Source of the DNA: Pelatocladus maniniholoensis HA4357-MV3
GTDB lineage: Bacteria > Cyanobacteriota > Cyanobacteriia > Cyanobacteriales > Nostocaceae
Reading direction: 5' to 3'
DNA length: 64,000 bases
Assembly (NCBI GenBank): GCA_019359115.1
Contig: JAHHHW010000167.1
Coordinates: 40,299-104,298, forward strand
Position numbers and translations under genes: made by a program. This document shows positions 62,599-64,000 of this stretch, piece by piece. The notes under the pieces were generated by a model. That model did no database searches and was not told where the DNA came from. It saw only the letters and a program-made list of their open reading frames with translations. The first letter of the stretch is position 1. Each line of letters opens with the position of its first letter.

Positions 62599-63309
62599 AT
62601 GAACTATACAAATTATTCAGTTTTTATACGATTATTATATAGGTTGCCTTGTTATATTTTAGGATTAGTTTTATTTAGCTTAATTTTACTAGCTATCAGT
62701 GCATTTGTACCTAGAAAATGGCATTCTTACTCACAAACTAATTGTGACATACAAATTTGTGTTTCTAACACAGGTATTCACTCTAATATTATAGTGCCAA
62801 CAAAAAATAATATTTATGATTGGCACAAGTTTTTTTCGCTCAGCAAAATCGGTGTAGATACTGCTCTAAATTATAATTATTTAAGTTTTGGCTGGGGAGA
62901 CAAAGATTTTTATATGTTAACTCCTTCTTTGTCTGATTTAAATTTTTCTACTACTCTGAAAGCACTATTTATACCTACGCCTTCTGTTATGTATGTCAAA
63001 GGTTATCAAGTAATCCCAACTGATTTAGAAGTTAAGTGTATCCGAGTCAGCAAAAATGATTATTCAAGATTAATTGAGTATGTCCAAGGTAGTTTTCAAC
63101 TGGATACAAAAAAGAAAACAGTCCGCTTGGGTAACGGCCACACCGTCAATGCAGGTTTTTATGCAGCAGTTGACAGTTATTCAATTTTGAGAAATTGTAA
63201 TTCTTGGACAGCATCTGGTTTAAGAAGGGCTAATATTAATACTCCTCTCTGGGATGGGCTTTCGGCTGCGATTATCTTCCATCTCAAAAATAGCTGTAAG
63301 GTTAAATAA
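62599..63309 (+). CDS. DUF2459/TIGR02117-type membrane-anchored protein
   Basis: The 236-residue protein has one N-terminal membrane segment (CYILGLVLFSLILLAISAFV) and an extracytoplasmic domain with CVSNTGIHSNIIVPTKNNIY, NYLSFGWGDKDFYMLTPSLS and NCNSWTASGLRRANI. These match DUF2459 (TIGR02117) as I know it, a family of unknown function with conserved His, Asp and Cys-Asn positions that could form an active site. Confidence 0.8.
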   Translation: MNYTNYSVFIRLLYRLPCYILGLVLFSLILLAISAFVPRKWHSYSQTNCDIQICVSNTGIHSNIIVPTKNNIYDWHKFFSLSKIGVDTALNYNYLSFGWGDKDFYMLTPSLSDLNFSTTLKALFIPTPSVMYVKGYQVIPTDLEVKCIRVSKNDYSRLIEYVQGSFQLDTKKKTVRLGNGHTVNAGFYAAVDSYSILRNCNSWTASGLRRANINTPLWDGLSAAIIFHLKNSCKVK

Positions 63310-63887
63310 AAAGACAAACTTAAAGAAGTAAATTGCTAAATATTATTCTTATCTTTTACCTTTAATTTGAGGATAAGCTTGATTGTATTAGCAAAGTGAT
63401 GGAAAACCACTTATACCAATTAAATATGAAGCTGCACATTATTTTAACCCCTCCCAACCTCCCCTTACCAAGGGGAGGTGCCGAAGGCGGTGGGGTTCTT
63501 TCTATGCATCTTCATATGGAAATGATATTACTCATAATTGTAATAATAAATATTGTCAAATATGTATAGTAATATATCTATAGAAAGGATTGATTTTAAA
63601 AGCTGTTTAGAGAATTGATATAAATTAGAGTTAATGATAGCAAAAATCAAAATGTCGAATGAATCTCATCGTAAGGATAAATTATGAGAGCGATCGCACA
63701 ACTGGGGCAAATGATAACTTGAACGCAGAGATTTAAAGCGATCGCATCTTTCAAGCTAGTATCACAACTAAATTTAATACTAATTCCTCCATCAGTTATA
63801 CTGATTAATCAGAAATTACTCCCATTAGTTAGAGGAATCAGAAACTTTAAACTCTTAGGATTAAGTTAGGAATATCTATAGCGTTTC
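63310..63887. other. Intergenic region with repeats, no gene
   Basis: Apart from the element at 63411-63531 I see nothing coding in these 578 bp. Two GCGATCGC-like sites lie near 63690 and 63738. The stretch 63840-63887 next to the transposase end should contain the right end of that insertion sequence, but without the other end the boundary cannot be set. Confidence 0.5.
63411..63531. mobile_element. 121-bp MITE-like element containing a dispersed CCCCTCCC repeat
   Basis: Left end TTATACCAATTAAATATGAAGC (in parts: TTATACCAATTAAATA, TGAAGCTGCA) and right end TGCATCTTCATATGGAAATG ATATTAC are imperfect inverted copies over about 27 bp. The centre is the GC-rich hairpin CCTCCCCTTACCAAGGGGAGG, typical of dispersed repeats in cyanobacteria. 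The hairpin at 62284-62327 is a relative. Confidence 0.65.
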
Positions 63888-64000
63888 TTAATCTAGTGAA
63901 GTACAGTAACAACAATGGGTAAACCAATTATGAATATCATTTAAACAGACTTGGTTAAAAGCAATTTCAATCGCTTTTGCTAAATCTGGATAACTCCTAG
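63888..64000 (-). CDS. IS630-family transposase, C-terminal end (window edge)
   Basis: Reading the minus strand from the window edge gives RSYPDLAKAIEIAFNQVCLN followed by DIHNWFTHCCYCTSLD and a TAA at 63888-63890. The ending NWFTHCCYCTS with the preceding LAKAIEIAFNQV is the C-terminus of an IS630-family transposase common in Nostocales, as I remember it. The rest of the gene is outside the window, so it is not known whether it is intact. Confidence 0.8.
   Translation of the reverse strand, partial: RSYPDLAKAIEIAFNQVCLNDIHNWFTHCCYCTSLD

Overview
The window is chromosomal DNA of a cyanobacterium, most likely a filamentous one of the Nostocales type. The evidence is frequent GCGATCGC (HIP1) octamers, heptanucleotide short tandem repeats in many intergenic gaps, many MITE-like elements, and a cyanobacterial gene set: beta-carboxysome genes, NDH-1 subunits, sulfolipid synthesis, psbY, ycf46 and ycf35. 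I saw no rRNA or tRNA gene. Genus and species cannot be named from the sequence alone.

Layout. 1-2.2 kb: end of a CRISPR-Cas locus (3' end of cas1, cas2, leader, an array of 19 repeats). 2.3-3.9 kb: an IS1634-type element with an internal deletion and a MITE nested in its transposase. 4.2-8.3 kb: dihaem cytochrome, secA, a small membrane protein. 8.4-12.2 kb: degenerate DinG-like helicase, M48 peptidase, small secreted and membrane proteins. 12.4-20 kb, all minus strand: envelope cluster purC, bamA/omp85, lpxC, fabZ, lpxA, lpxB (lipid A plus outer-membrane assembly). 20.5-25 kb: small conserved protein, remnant of a nucleotide cyclase gene, sulfolipid operon sqdB-(small membrane protein)-sqdX, lipoprotein. 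25-28 kb: RHH protein, Ycf46 AAA protein, Ycf35, and a VOC pseudogene. 28-35 kb: thrB, coiled-coil protein, ndhD1-type subunit, GFA protein, HTH/methyltransferase pair, folC. 35-44 kb: a decayed gene, psbY with a long structured upstream region, a stalk-domain protein, gamma-carbonic-anhydrase-like protein, VOC protein, M16 double peptidase, cupredoxin, map. 44-47.3 kb: a two-gene module of a small partner protein and a caspase-HTH-CHAT-CHAT protein. 47.6-57.8 kb: the CO2-concentrating island, with ndhF3-ndhD3-cupA on the minus strand facing away from ccmK2-ccmK1-ccmL-ccmM-ccmN-ccmO on the plus strand, followed by a CbbR-type LysR regulator. 59-64 kb: Ser/Thr kinase with pentapeptide repeats, FHA protein, a cluster of small mobile elements, a DUF2459-type protein, and the 3' end of an IS630-type transposase.

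How the genes work together. NdhF3-NdhD3-CupA makes the inducible high-affinity CO2-to-bicarbonate converting NDH-1 complex; the ccm genes build the carboxysome shell and its Rubisco-organising core; the adjacent LysR protein is a likely regulator. The most promising candidate for an undescribed system is the caspase-HTH-CHAT-CHAT protein with its immediately adjacent small partner: two intact protease active sites, one apparently inactivated CHAT domain, and a DNA-binding-like helix-turn-helix in one chain. The clearest molecular-evolution observation is a 101-bp MITE with a perfect 10-bp target duplication that adds exactly 37 codons inside the signal peptide of a cupredoxin without breaking the frame.
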